DNA of 64,000 nt from contig NZ_FXAG01000004.1 of NCBI RefSeq assembly GCF_900177275.1, positions 124,001-188,000 on the forward strand, written 5' to 3'. Positions within the stretch are counted from its first letter, which is position 1. Each line of letters opens with the position of its first letter. Shown in pieces: positions 34,449 through 42,982 of this stretch. The position numbers and the translations under genes are program-made. The DNA is from Pseudogulbenkiania subflava DSM 22618 (lineage in GTDB: Bacteria; Pseudomonadota; Gammaproteobacteria; Burkholderiales; Chromobacteriaceae). The notes below the pieces were generated by a model. That model made no database searches, was not told where the DNA came from, and saw only the letters and a program-made list of their open reading frames with translations.

Positions 34449-36535
34449 AGTCACTGTCCCGATTGTTCGCCGAAATCGCCCGCCACAAGGTGGCCGCGCC
34501 GCTCTACCTGCTCGCCATCCTGGCGATGGTGATCCTGCCCTTGCCGCCGTTGATGCTGGACGCCCTGTTCACCTTCAACATCGTGCTGGCGATCATCGTC
34601 ATCCTGGTCAGCGTGTCGGCCAAGCGCCCGCTGGATTTCTCGGTGTTCCCCACCATCATCCTCGCCACCACGCTGATGCGCCTCACGCTCAACGTCGCCT
34701 CGACGCGCGTGGTGCTGCTCAACGGCCACCAGGGCACGGCGGCGGCGGGCCGGGTGATCGAGGCCTTCGGCCACGTGGTGATCGGCGGCAACTTCGTGGT
34801 CGGCCTGGTGGTGTTCGTGATCCTGATGATCATCAACTTCGTGGTGGTCACCAAGGGCGCCGAGCGCATCTCCGAAGTCTCGGCGCGCTTCACGCTCGAC
34901 GCCCTGCCCGGCAAGCAGATGGCGATCGACGCCGACCTCAACGCCGGCGTGATCAACCAGGAAGCCGCCCAGCAGCGCCGCCGCGACATCGCCACCGAGG
35001 CCGACTTCTACGGCGCCATGGACGGCGCCTCCAAGTTCGTGCGCGGCGACGCCATCGCCGGCATCCTGATCCTGATCATCAACCTGTTCGGCGGCGTGGC
35101 GATCGGCGCGCTGATGCACGACATGGGCTTCGCCGACGCCTTCCGCCAGTACGCGCTGATGACCATCGGCGACGGCCTGGTGGCGCAGATCCCGGCGCTC
35201 TTGCTGTCCTCCGCGGCCGCCATCATCGTCACCCGCGTCAGCGACTCGGGCGACATGCAGGAGCAGGTCGGCTCGCAACTCTTGGCCTCGCCCACGGTGC
35301 TGCTGTCCGCCGCCGGCATGATGTTCGTGCTGGCCATCATCCCCGGCATGCCCTGGCCGACCTTCCTCGCCTTCGCCGCCCTGCTCGCCTTCGTCGGCTG
35401 GCGCCTGCGCCAATCGGCCGCGAGCACGCCGGCCACGGCCGACCCGGCCAAGGTCCATCAGGCCCTACTGGCCGACGGCGACATCGAGCTGGAATGGAAC
35501 GCCCTGCCCTACGTCGAGGTGCTGTCGCTGACGCTGGGCTACAAGCTGGTCGGGCTGATCGACAAAGCCCAGGGCGCGCCGCTCAGCAAGCGCGTCAAGG
35601 GCGTGCGCCAGACCTTGAGCGAGAGCATGGGCATCCTGCTGCCGGCGGTGACGGTGCGCGACGACCTGCGTCTCAAGCCCTCGCAATACGCCATCGCCAT
35701 CAACGGGGCAACGTTGGCCGAAGCCGAGGTCTACGCCGACCGCCTGATGGCCATCCCCTCGCCCGAGGTGTACGGCCAGCTCGATGGCCTCCCCGGCATC
35801 GATCCGGCCTACGCCATGCCGGTGACCTGGATCGCCCCGGACGACAAGGCGCGCGCGCTGGGCCTCGGCTACCAGGTGGTGGACTGCCCGAGCGTGATCG
35901 CCACCCACCTCAACAAGGTGATGCGCGAAAACCTGGCCGAGCTGTTCCGCCACGACGACGTGACGGCGCTCGGCGAGCGGCTGTCGGCACTAGCGCCCAA
36001 GCTCGCCGGCGCGCTGACCCAGGCCCTCAACCCCAGCCAGCAGCTGCGGGTGTTCCGTGCCCTGCTGACCGACACCGTCCCGCTCAAGGACATCGTGCCG
36101 ATCGCCACCACCCTGGTCGAAGCCGCCGACACCTCCAAGGACCCGATCATGCTGGCCGCCGAGGTGCGCAGCGCGCTCAAGCGCCAGATCGTGCAGGGCA
36201 TCCTGGGGCCGCGCGGCGAAATGAAGGCGTTCAACCTCACCGCCGAGCTGGAAAACCTGCTGCTGGGCGCACTGTCCCAGGCGCAGCAGACCGGCAAGCC
36301 GGCGCTCGACTGCTTCCCGATCGACCCCAACGTGCTGCAGCAGCTGCAGGTCAACATGCCGATCATCCGCGACCAGATGAAGCAGCACGCCACCGCGCCG
36401 ATCCTCTTGGTGATGCCGCAGATTCGTCCGCTCTTGGCGCGCTACGGCCGACTGTTCGCTCCCGGCCTCAACGTGCTGTCCTACAACGAAGTGCCGGAAA
36501 ACCGCGAAGTCAGCCTGATCGGCACGCTGGGTTAA
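34445..36535 (+). CDS. flhA: Flagellar export gate protein FlhA
   Basis: A 696-residue protein with about eight N-terminal membrane helices (residues 15-310), the FHIPEP-family conserved loop (SARFTLDALPGKQMAIDADLNAGVINQEAA and FYGAMDGASKFVRGDAIAG) and a cytosolic C-terminal domain (about 330-690) that docks chaperone-substrate complexes. It is the last gene of the fliMNPQR-flhBA operon. Length is normal. Confidence 0.97.
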   Translation: MKSLSRLFAEIARHKVAAPLYLLAILAMVILPLPPLMLDALFTFNIVLAIIVILVSVSAKRPLDFSVFPTIILATTLMRLTLNVASTRVVLLNGHQGTAAAGRVIEAFGHVVIGGNFVVGLVVFVILMIINFVVVTKGAERISEVSARFTLDALPGKQMAIDADLNAGVINQEAAQQRRRDIATEADFYGAMDGASKFVRGDAIAGILILIINLFGGVAIGALMHDMGFADAFRQYALMTIGDGLVAQIPALLLSSAAAIIVTRVSDSGDMQEQVGSQLLASPTVLLSAAGMMFVLAIIPGMPWPTFLAFAALLAFVGWRLRQSAASTPATADPAKVHQALLADGDIELEWNALPYVEVLSLTLGYKLVGLIDKAQGAPLSKRVKGVRQTLSESMGILLPAVTVRDDLRLKPSQYAIAINGATLAEAEVYADRLMAIPSPEVYGQLDGLPGIDPAYAMPVTWIAPDDKARALGLGYQVVDCPSVIATHLNKVMRENLAELFRHDDVTALGERLSALAPKLAGALTQALNPSQQLRVFRALLTDTVPLKDIVPIATTLVEAADTSKDPIMLAAEVRSALKRQIVQGILGPRGEMKAFNLTAELENLLLGALSQAQQTGKPALDCFPIDPNVLQQLQVNMPIIRDQMKQHATAPILLVMPQIRPLLARYGRLFAPGLNVLSYNEVPENREVSLIGTLG

Positions 36536-36540
36536 GACCT

Positions 36541-36750
36541 GCGGGGGAAGCGCCGGATGGGTGCAGCGCAGCGCCCCCCCATCAACGCCCCGAGTACGAA
36601 ACCGCTGGACACGCAGATGGGTGGAGCAACGTAGGATGGGTGCTGCGTAGCGCAACCCATCACACGGGCCTCCCAACAATCCGACAGCAGCAGCGGGCAA
36701 GCACAAACCCACCGAAACGCAGGAAGAGTGCAGCGCAGCGCAACCCATCG
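36541..36750. repeat. Partial copies of a GTAGGATGGGT...AACCCATC repeat
   Basis: The gap between flhA and the FliK-like gene holds at least three degenerate copies of a short palindromic repeat. The best copy is at 36631-36663 (GTAGGATGGGTGCTGCGTAG, then CGCAACCCATCAC); partial ones begin near 36555 and 36727. An inverted copy lies beyond the FliK-like gene at 37880-37911. Confidence 0.6.
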
Positions 36751-36754
36751 CCCC

Positions 36755-37747
36755 CTAAACCAGCCCGACCGGCACACCGCCCTGTACCGGCTCCGGCGGG
36801 GGGCAGAGCAACAACATCAACTCCGCCGCTACGGCAAACAGCGCCAGCGACACCCGCCTCGCCTCGAGCAGGCTGACGCCGTGCCGCCCGAGCGCCAGCC
36901 CCGGCAGCACATCCTGTTCGTCGATATGGCAGGCGACAAGATGCAGCCCGGTGCGCTCCACCGCCTGGCGAATCGGCTCGCGCCACGCCGCCAGCCACCG
37001 ACAGCCCGCGGCGGACGCCACGAACACCAGGACCACGCCCGCTGACTGTAGACGCAGCCGCAGCCGGACCCGGCCGACCTCCGGCAACGTGATCTCCAGC
37101 AGCAGATCCAGCGTGTCGTCGCCGGACTTCTCATCCGGCCCCGGCACGGCGTCTTCCACGCTCAAGGCCAACGCCGGCCCGCCCCACAACCACAACGGCA
37201 GGGTCAGCGGCAACGGGGCTTCGGCCAACGTTTGCCCCCGCAACCCGGCCAGCGCCAGTTGCGGCGCGGCCAGCAGCAAGGCGCCGGACAGATGGCTGCC
37301 GCCCTCCTGCAGGAAGCGCGCCGCACTGACGGCGAGCTTGCCCAGCAAGGCCTCGCGCCAATCACGCCCGAGCGCCGCGGCATCCGGACGCTCGGGGGTC
37401 AGCCGTGGCCAGCTCGCCTGATCCATCTGCCAGGCCGGAGCCGCGCCGCCCTCCTCCGGCGTCGCTGAACTGCCGGGGGCATCCAGCCACACCAGTTCCA
37501 GTCGTGGCGTCACCGCGCGCACCAGCAAGCGCAACACGCTGCCCGGCGATGGAGCCTCTCCGGGCAGCGGCCACCCCGGCAGCAGCAATGTCACGCCCTC
37601 CCCCTGCAGCTCCAACGCGCCATCGGCCCGCCGCGTGGCAAGGGTCAGCCGCAGCTCCTCGCCGGCCACAATCGGGCGTCCGCTCCCGGCGGCGGCGCTG
37701 CGCCCCACCGGAACCACTGGCGACAGCGCCGTAATACGTTCCACCAT
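36755..37747 (-). CDS. Second FliK-like hook-length control/secretion protein
   Basis: A 330-residue protein rich in Leu, Ala, Pro and Arg. The C-terminal part (about 215-285) resembles the Flg_hook domain of FliK: LPEVGRVRLRLRLQSAGVVLVFVAS followed by AWREPIRQAVERTGLHLVACHID. The N-terminal half has no recognised domain. It stands alone: the flagellin terminator ends 16 bases before its ATG, so its own expression signal is unclear. It is flanked on both sides by the same short repeat in inverted orientation. It could be a modulator of export switching, but this is inference. Confidence 0.6.
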   Translation of the reverse strand: MVERITALSPVVPVGRSAAAGSGRPIVAGEELRLTLATRRADGALELQGEGVTLLLPGWPLPGEAPSPGSVLRLLVRAVTPRLELVWLDAPGSSATPEEGGAAPAWQMDQASWPRLTPERPDAAALGRDWREALLGKLAVSAARFLQEGGSHLSGALLLAAPQLALAGLRGQTLAEAPLPLTLPLWLWGGPALALSVEDAVPGPDEKSGDDTLDLLLEITLPEVGRVRLRLRLQSAGVVLVFVASAAGCRWLAAWREPIRQAVERTGLHLVACHIDEQDVLPGLALGRHGVSLLEARRVSLALFAVAAELMLLLCPPPEPVQGGVPVGLV

Positions 37748-37762
37748 CGGTCAACCCCAATG

Positions 37763-37792
37763 AAAAAAGCCAGCCGCACAAAAGCGGCTGGC
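37763..37792 (-). terminator. Terminator of the flagellin gene
   Basis: On the minus strand GCCAGCCGC and GCGGCTGGC form a 9-bp stem around TTTTGT and are followed by six T residues, a strong intrinsic terminator. It ends only 16 bases before the start codon of the FliK-like gene. Confidence 0.8.
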
Positions 37793-37861
37793 CCGGACAA
37801 GGCAGGATGGATGAAGACAACATTCCTTCGCGACGCAGCACTACCTCGCTCAGTCAGTGCC

Positions 37862-37912
37862 GTAACCCATCAGAGCACGTGATGGGTTTCGCTACGCTCC
37901 CCCCATCCTACG
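37862..37912. repeat. Inverted copy of the GTAGGATGGG repeat
   Basis: On the minus strand 37880-37911 reads GTAGGATGGGGGGAGCGTAG, then CGAAACCCATCA, matching 36631-36663 in opposite orientation. An arm AACCCATCAGAGCACGTGATGGGTT gives a local hairpin. Confidence 0.6.
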
Positions 37913-37931
37913 TGCTCCCTATCCCTGCGCC

Positions 37932-38765
37932 TTACTGCATCAGCGACATGGCCAGTTGGCCGATGGTGCCGCTCTGCTTCAGCATGCCGGTGCCGGCCTG
38001 CATCAGCATCTGCTTGGTGGTCATCGACGCGGTCTCGGCGGCGTAGTCGGTGTCCATGATGCGGCCCTTGGCGATCTGGGTGTTGTTGTTGACGTTGGAC
38101 AGGTTGTTGTAGACGTGGTCCAGGCGGTTGGCGCCGGCACCGATGGCGGAGCGCACCGCACCCAGGTCATTCAGCGCGGTTTCGGCCAAGGTGATGGCGC
38201 CGTTGGCGCCACCAGCAGCAGTCAAGTCGCCAGCCTGCAGCAAGCCCATCGAGGTGGCAAAGGTGCCCATCTCGGTGGAAGCATCGAAGGCGTAGGTTTC
38301 GCTGGCGGAAGAACCGATCTGGAACGTCACGGTTCCGTCCAGCTTGCCGCCGGTCAGCAGCGCGGTACCGCCGAACTTGGTGTTGCTCATGATGTTGGTC
38401 AGTTCAGCACCCAGCTGGGTGAATTCGGCCTGGGCCGCGGTCTGGTCGGCGGCGCTGGCGGTGCCGTTGGCCGCTTCGGTGGCGAGGTCCTTCATGCGCA
38501 GCATGATGTTCGACACTTCCCCCAGCGCACCGTCGGCGGTCTGCAGCATGCTGATGCCGTTCTGGGCGTTCTTCATCGCCACGGTCATGCCACGGCTCTG
38601 CGCGTCCAGACGGGTGGCGATCTGCAGGCCGGCGGCGTCGTCCATGGCCGAGTTGATGCGGAAACCGGTACCCAGGCGGGTCATCGCGGTGGTCAGGGCG
38701 CTCTGGCTGGCGTTCAGGTTGCTCTTGGTGAACAGGGCGGCGGCGTTGGTTTGCAGGCTCAGCAT
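37932..38765 (-). CDS. lafA: Lateral flagellin
   Basis: A 277-residue flagellin. N-terminal D0/D1 sequence (LSLQTNAAALFTKSNLNASQ, LGTGFRINSAMDDAAGLQIA, MKNAQNGISMLQTADGAL) and C-terminal D0 (DTDYAAETASMTTKQMLMQAGTGML) are complete, while the variable outer domain is very short, as in lateral flagellins of Vibrio and Aeromonas. The ribosome-binding site AAAAGGAG lies about nine bases upstream. A strong terminator follows, and an operator-like palindrome lies 96 bases before the start. It is the only flagellin gene in the window. The symbol lafA is by analogy. Confidence 0.9.
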   Translation of the reverse strand: MLSLQTNAAALFTKSNLNASQSALTTAMTRLGTGFRINSAMDDAAGLQIATRLDAQSRGMTVAMKNAQNGISMLQTADGALGEVSNIMLRMKDLATEAANGTASAADQTAAQAEFTQLGAELTNIMSNTKFGGTALLTGGKLDGTVTFQIGSSASETYAFDASTEMGTFATSMGLLQAGDLTAAGGANGAITLAETALNDLGAVRSAIGAGANRLDHVYNNLSNVNNNTQIAKGRIMDTDYAAETASMTTKQMLMQAGTGMLKQSGTIGQLAMSLMQ

Positions 38766-38858
38766 GGTGTAGTGCTCCTTTTGGGCTAATCGGGACCGGC
38801 GTCATCGCCGTCACCAGTACAAAGCGACCAAACCAGCGGGCACATTAAACGATGCCGC

Positions 38859-38874
38859 GTGTGAAAAATCACAC
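38859..38874. promoter_or_regulatory. GTGA-N4-TCAC operator before the flagellin gene
   Basis: GTGTGAAAAATCACAC is a perfect outer palindrome around AAAA with core GTGAAAAATCAC (38861-38872), 96 bases upstream of the flagellin ATG. It is the same pattern as at the fliE-fliM and fliD sites. Confidence 0.6.
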
Positions 38875-38996
38875 TCCGTCGTCCCGCGCCGATTCGCCTG
38901 CGGCAGGAGCACGCACCGCCGCCAACGGCCGGGCACGACTCCCGCCATCGACAATGGTTTAGATTCCGCCATGCCTCCCGCCCAGCAGGAGGGCCG

Positions 38997-39176
38997 GTGC
39001 GGCGAAGACAGCAGCAACGACCACCGCACCCGGACATCCGGGCGGTGGTTGATGGTTTCCACATGGAGGAGCCGGGGACCAAGTACCGCGTGACCAATGC
39101 CCAAGGCCCCCCCGAACCCCGCCGGAAGCGGGTGATCATGAACTGGGAACATGAGGAGTTTGGAGGGTTATTCTGA
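38997..39176 (+). CDS. Short unrecognised ORF with strong ribosome-binding site
   Basis: A 59-codon frame starting with GTG, preceded by AGGAGG four bases upstream. The product is basic and rich in Arg, Gln and Pro at the start (VRRRQQQRPPHPDIRAVVDG), with KYRVTNAQGPPEPRRKR in the middle, ending NWEHEEFGGLF. No family recognised. A short hairpin follows its stop and separates it from the converging small membrane-protein gene. It may be a real small gene or the tail of a lost one. Confidence 0.4.
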   Translation: MRRRQQQRPPHPDIRAVVDGFHMEEPGTKYRVTNAQGPPEPRRKRVIMNWEHEEFGGLF

Positions 39177-39183
39177 AGGCAGT

Positions 39184-39205
39184 GAGCAGAGGGTCGTCTC
39201 TGCTC
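39184..39205. terminator. Hairpin between two converging small genes
   Basis: GAGCAGAG and CTCTGCTC form a perfect 8-bp stem around GGTCGT, placed exactly between the 3' ends of the small genes at 38997-39176 and 39215-39412. Neither side has a T-run, so efficiency is uncertain. Confidence 0.4.
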
Positions 39206-39214
39206 CCAACAGCA

Positions 39215-39412
39215 TTAGCTATTCAGTCGTTGAACGAACTGAAAGCAAAGCCACAGCAGGAATGCAACGACCGCACCTGCTGTTGCCACCGCACCTACAC
39301 CAGCCAGCCCAACTGTCGTCATCTCGGCTAGCACGTGGCTAAAGCCGATACAGACCCCAGGGACCAACTTGGCAAATGCAGTAAGGCTGTCTGACTTGCT
39401 TTTTGAACGCAT
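39215..39412 (-). CDS. Small single-helix membrane protein
   Basis: A 65-residue protein with a basic start (MRSKSKSDS) and a long hydrophobic stretch (about residues 33-58, GLAGVGAVATAGAVVAFLLW). AAAGGAG lies five bases before the ATG, a near-ideal ribosome-binding site, so it is probably translated. No known family recognised. It lies in the AT-richer stretch between the flagellin and the second tRNA-Asn, where remnants of integrated elements are often found. Confidence 0.6.
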   Translation of the reverse strand: MRSKSKSDSLTAFAKLVPGVCIGFSHVLAEMTTVGLAGVGAVATAGAVVAFLLWLCFQFVQRLNS

Positions 39413-39720
39413 ATGAACTCCTTTGCATTCTCAAAGTCTCGGCAGGCCAATGCGAGCAGGATGCTAGCAAAGAGTCAGAAACCGAGGATCAGACCTTCCC
39501 CCCAAATTTTGAAGCAGTCTATGGGGGGCTCCTGACTGCACGGTAAAAGGGAGTGGCTAGACCACCCCCTTAAGTCCGGTTTGTTACAACAAATCAATGT
39601 GTCAATTATCCCGCAATCATTAGAGCATTGCTAATGCCAAAAGCAATGCAAAAATGTGCCAAAAGGTGCACGAGGTTACAGCGACGCGGCCAACGGTCAA
39701 GATATGAACTATGGTGCGCA
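39413..39720. other. AT-richer intergenic stretch beside tRNA-Asn copy 2
   Basis: About 300 bases with lower GC than the surroundings. A hairpin AAGGGAGTGG...CCACCCCCTT lies at 39547-39571. No convincing gene, integrase fragment or tRNA-end repeat was seen. Confidence 0.45.
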
Positions 39721-39724
39721 AAAC

Positions 39725-39758
39725 AAAAAAGGACGCCGGCTTTGCAGCCGGCGTCCTT
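39725..39758 (-). terminator. Terminator of tRNA-Asn copy 2
   Basis: AAGGACGCCGGCT and AGCCGGCGTCCTT form a 13-bp stem and are followed on the minus strand by TTTTTTG, directly after the tRNA. The sequence differs from the copy-1 terminator. Confidence 0.85.
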
Positions 39759-39768
39759 GGTAATTCTG

Positions 39769-39844
39769 TGGCTCCCCGAGCAGGGCTCGAACCTGCGACC
39801 TGCGGATTAACAGTCCGTCGCTCTACCAACTGAGCTATCAGGGA
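39769..39844 (-). tRNA. tRNA-Asn (GUU), copy 2
   Basis: Identical over all 76 bases to the gene at 4296-4371, with anticodon GTT and an encoded CCA, on the same strand. The shared sequence continues 7 bases upstream, then diverges gradually. Together the two copies form direct repeats around the flagellar cluster. Confidence 0.97.
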
Positions 39845-39863
39845 ACATCTGAAGAGGGAAGAA

Positions 39864-39892
39864 TCATAAATGAATCCCTCCCCCTTCGTCAA
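39864..39892 (-). promoter_or_regulatory. Sigma-70 promoter of tRNA-Asn copy 2
   Basis: On the minus strand TTGACG (39887-39892) is followed after 17 bases by TTATGA (39864-39869), or after 18 by TATGAT. The -35 box and spacing equal those of copy 1. Confidence 0.6.
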
Positions 39893-39928
39893 CACCCTCG
39901 AGTCACCTCGAGCGGTTTTTTTCTACCC

Positions 39929-42900
39929 TCAGTGGCGGGTTTCCACCTGCTTAAGCTCCACCGGTGCCGCGGAATCCACCGACTCGCGCACCACCTCGCG
40001 GCGACGAACCCCTGCCACGACCGGCTCGACCAGCGGCTGAGGCGGAACCTCGCTTGCCGGTTTGGTGCTGACCATCACCAGGCCGCCGAGATCGAGTGGC
40101 TGCAGCTCAGCTTTCGCCACCGTCTCGACGACCTGCGCCACCACCTCCTTGACCGGCTCGACCACCACTTCCGCGATCGGTTCGGGCTCCACCGCGACCG
40201 GCTCTTCAGCCACTTCAACAGCGGCTTCGACAACCGGCGCCGGCTCGGCGGCAGGAGCGACGACCTCGGCCGCCACCACCGCTTCCACCACTACCTCAGC
40301 CGGGCTGGCCACAGCCTGCTCGACCACCTCGGCGACGACCGGGCGTACCACTTCAGCCACGACCGCTTCAGCGACCACGGCTTCCGCTACGGTTTCTTCC
40401 ACCGGCACCGGCTCGACCACCGCCGCTTCAGGCGCTACCACAGCCTGTTCGGCCACCGTTTCCGTCACCGCTTCCGCCGCCACTTCGGCAACGGCTTCGG
40501 CCACGACCGGGGTCGCCACTTCGGCAGCCACGGCAACCGGCTCGGCCACTTGCGGGGCCTCGGCAACCTGAACCGCTTCCGTCACGGACGCCTCAGCGGC
40601 TACCTCGGCGGACGGGACGACTCCCGCCACGACCTCGCCCTCGGCGGCGACCGCCTCGGTCGGTTGCTGCAGAGTACCGTCACGCTGTGCCTCGATGCCT
40701 TCGCGGCGGTTACGGTCGCGACGGCCACGGCGACGGCGACGCTCGCCGCGCTCCGCGCCCTCGCCGGCTTCTTCCGCCCCGGCCGGCACCTCGGCCGCCT
40801 TCAGCTCCTCGAGATTAGCCTGCTCGACCGGCTCCTTGACCTGCTCTGCCTCGCTGACCTGCGGGGTCGGGCGACGACGCGGTTCCTGCTGACGCGGCGA
40901 CTGCGGTGCCTTATCCTCGGCAGCCTGCGGCTGCGGACGCGGAGTCTCGCGCGCCTCACGCGGTTCGCGTTCGCGACGCTCCCCACGTTCGGCGCGTTCG
41001 CCTCGCTCGGCACGCTCGCGGCGCGGTGCACGCTCCTGGCGTGCTTGCTGCTCCTGGCCGGCTTCGCCACGAGCCTCGCCCTGTGCTGCCGGACGGCGAC
41101 GATCTTCCTGCTGGGCACCACCCTGACGACGCTCGTCACGGTCACGACGCCCCTGGTTGCCCTGGCGGCGATCGCCCTGACGGGAACGCGGATTACGCTG
41201 TTCGCGCACCGGCTCCTTCTTGACTTCCACCGGTGCCGGCTTGACCGGCTCTACCGGTGCCAGTACCGACTTGAACCAGCCCACCAGGCGCTCGATCAGA
41301 CCCGCGCTCTGCACCGGCGCGGCGGCCGCGGCCACCGGTTGCTCGACCGGAGCCGCCGGAGCGGCCACTTCCGGCGCCGGCTGCAACGGGGTAATCCCCT
41401 TGACCGCGGCTTCCTGACGTTCGACCTTAGGCTTGGCCTGGCCGAAGTTGGCCGTGCCTTCTTCTTCCTGGATTTCGACGCGGCTGTAGCTCGGCAGATC
41501 GCCCAGTTCGCTCATGTCGTCGTGGCGCACGCGCACGATCTTGTAATGCGGGGTTTCCAGATGGATGTTCGGAATCAGCACCACGCTGACGTCGAGGCGC
41601 TCTTCGATCGAATAGATTTCGGCACGCTTCTCGTTGAGCAGGAAGGTGGCGACGTCCACCGGCACCTGGGCATGCACCGCACCGGTGTTCTCCTTCATCG
41701 CCTCTTCCTGGATGATGCGCAGGATATGCAGCGCGGAGGACTCGGTGCCGCGGATGAAGCCGATGCCGTGGCAACGCGGGCACGGCTCGTGGCTGGTCTC
41801 GCCGAGGCTCGGCTGCAGACGCTGACGCGACAGCTCCAGAAGGCCGAAACGCGACAGCTTGCCCATCTGCACGCGGGCGCGGTCGTGCTTGAGCACGTCG
41901 CGCAGGCGGTTTTCCACCTCGCGCTGGTTCTTCTGGATCTCCATGTCGATGAAGTCGATCACGATCAGACCACCCAGGTCGCGCAGGCGCAGCTGGCGGG
42001 CGATTTCCTCGGCCGCCTCCAGGTTGGTCTTGAGCGCCGTCTCCTCGATGTCGGCGCCCTTGGTGGCGCGTGCCGAGTTGACGTCCACCGACACCAGCGC
42101 CTCGGTATGGTCGATCACGATGGCGCCGCCGGACGGCAGCTGCACGCTGCGCGAGAAGGCGGTTTCGATCTGGTGCTCGATCTGGAAACGGGAGAACAGC
42201 GGCACCGGGTCTTGGTACAGCTTGACCCGGTTGATGGTGTTCGGCATCACGTGCGCCATGAACTGGCGCGCCTGCTCATGGATTTCCTCGGTATCGATGA
42301 GGATTTCGCCGATGTCCGGCTGGTAGTAGTCGCGGATGGCGCGGATCACCAGGCTGCCTTCCTGCAGGATCAGCAGCGGACCGCTCTGGGCGCCGGCGGC
42401 GCCTTCGATGGCGCGCCACAGTTGCAGCAGGTAATTGAGGTCCCACTGCAGCTCTTCGAAGGTACGGCCGATGCCGGCGGTGCGCGCGATCAGGCTCATC
42501 CCCTGCGGCACTTCCAGCTGCGCCAGCAGATCCTTCAGCTCCTGCCGCTCCTCGCCCTCGATGCGGCGCGAAACGCCGCCGCCGCGCGGGTTGTTGGGCA
42601 TCAATACCAGGTAGCGGCCGGCCAGACTGATGTAGGTCGTCAAGGCCGCGCCCTTATTGCCGCGCTCGTCCTTCTCGACCTGCACCATCACTTCCATGCC
42701 TTCGCGCAGCACGTCCTGAATGCGCGGACGGCCACCTTCATAGTTCTGGAAATAGGAACGGGAGACTTCTTTGAAGGGCAGGAAACCGTGGCGATCGGTG
42801 CCGTAATCGACAAAGCACGCCTCGAGCGAAGGCTCGATACGGGTGATCACACCTTTGTAGATGTTCCCCTTGCGTTGTTCTTTTCCGACCGTTTCGATAT

Positions 42901-42982
42901 CCAGATCGATGAGCTTCTGCCCATCGACAATGGCAACGCGCAGCTCTTCGGCCTGCGTTGCGTTAAACAGCATACGTTTCAT
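39929..42982 (-). CDS. rne: Ribonuclease E
   Basis: A 1017-residue endoribonuclease. The N-terminal half (about 1-500) has the S1 domain ([23 protein letters not shown], near 35-57), the catalytic DNase I-like part ([22 protein letters not shown] and LIVIDFIDM with the metal-binding Asp residues) and the Zn-link CPRCHGIG. The C-terminal half is low complexity: an Arg/Glu-rich block (about 600-700), then long Ala/Val/Glu repeats (about 770-990). It forms the scaffold of the RNA degradosome and processes rRNA, tRNA and mRNA. The start MKRMLFNA at 42982 is used, not the ATG ten codons earlier. Confidence 0.97.
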   Translation of the reverse strand: MKRMLFNATQAEELRVAIVDGQKLIDLDIETVGKEQRKGNIYKGVITRIEPSLEACFVDYGTDRHGFLPFKEVSRSYFQNYEGGRPRIQDVLREGMEVMVQVEKDERGNKGAALTTYISLAGRYLVLMPNNPRGGGVSRRIEGEERQELKDLLAQLEVPQGMSLIARTAGIGRTFEELQWDLNYLLQLWRAIEGAAGAQSGPLLILQEGSLVIRAIRDYYQPDIGEILIDTEEIHEQARQFMAHVMPNTINRVKLYQDPVPLFSRFQIEHQIETAFSRSVQLPSGGAIVIDHTEALVSVDVNSARATKGADIEETALKTNLEAAEEIARQLRLRDLGGLIVIDFIDMEIQKNQREVENRLRDVLKHDRARVQMGKLSRFGLLELSRQRLQPSLGETSHEPCPRCHGIGFIRGTESSALHILRIIQEEAMKENTGAVHAQVPVDVATFLLNEKRAEIYSIEERLDVSVVLIPNIHLETPHYKIVRVRHDDMSELGDLPSYSRVEIQEEEGTANFGQAKPKVERQEAAVKGITPLQPAPEVAAPAAPVEQPVAAAAAPVQSAGLIERLVGWFKSVLAPVEPVKPAPVEVKKEPVREQRNPRSRQGDRRQGNQGRRDRDERRQGGAQQEDRRRPAAQGEARGEAGQEQQARQERAPRRERAERGERAERGERREREPREARETPRPQPQAAEDKAPQSPRQQEPRRRPTPQVSEAEQVKEPVEQANLEELKAAEVPAGAEEAGEGAERGERRRRRGRRDRNRREGIEAQRDGTLQQPTEAVAAEGEVVAGVVPSAEVAAEASVTEAVQVAEAPQVAEPVAVAAEVATPVVAEAVAEVAAEAVTETVAEQAVVAPEAAVVEPVPVEETVAEAVVAEAVVAEVVRPVVAEVVEQAVASPAEVVVEAVVAAEVVAPAAEPAPVVEAAVEVAEEPVAVEPEPIAEVVVEPVKEVVAQVVETVAKAELQPLDLGGLVMVSTKPASEVPPQPLVEPVVAGVRRREVVRESVDSAAPVELKQVETRH

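Noticed and set aside
38766-38858. Sigma-28 promoter before lafA
   Set aside because: A GGCGATGA resembling the -10 GCCGATAA exists, but no TAAA-type -35 is found at the needed spacing, so it is not reported as a site.
4296-39844. Prophage or integrative element interpretation of the tRNA-bounded region
   Set aside because: No integrase, excisionase, replication or conjugation genes were found, and the content is purely flagellar.
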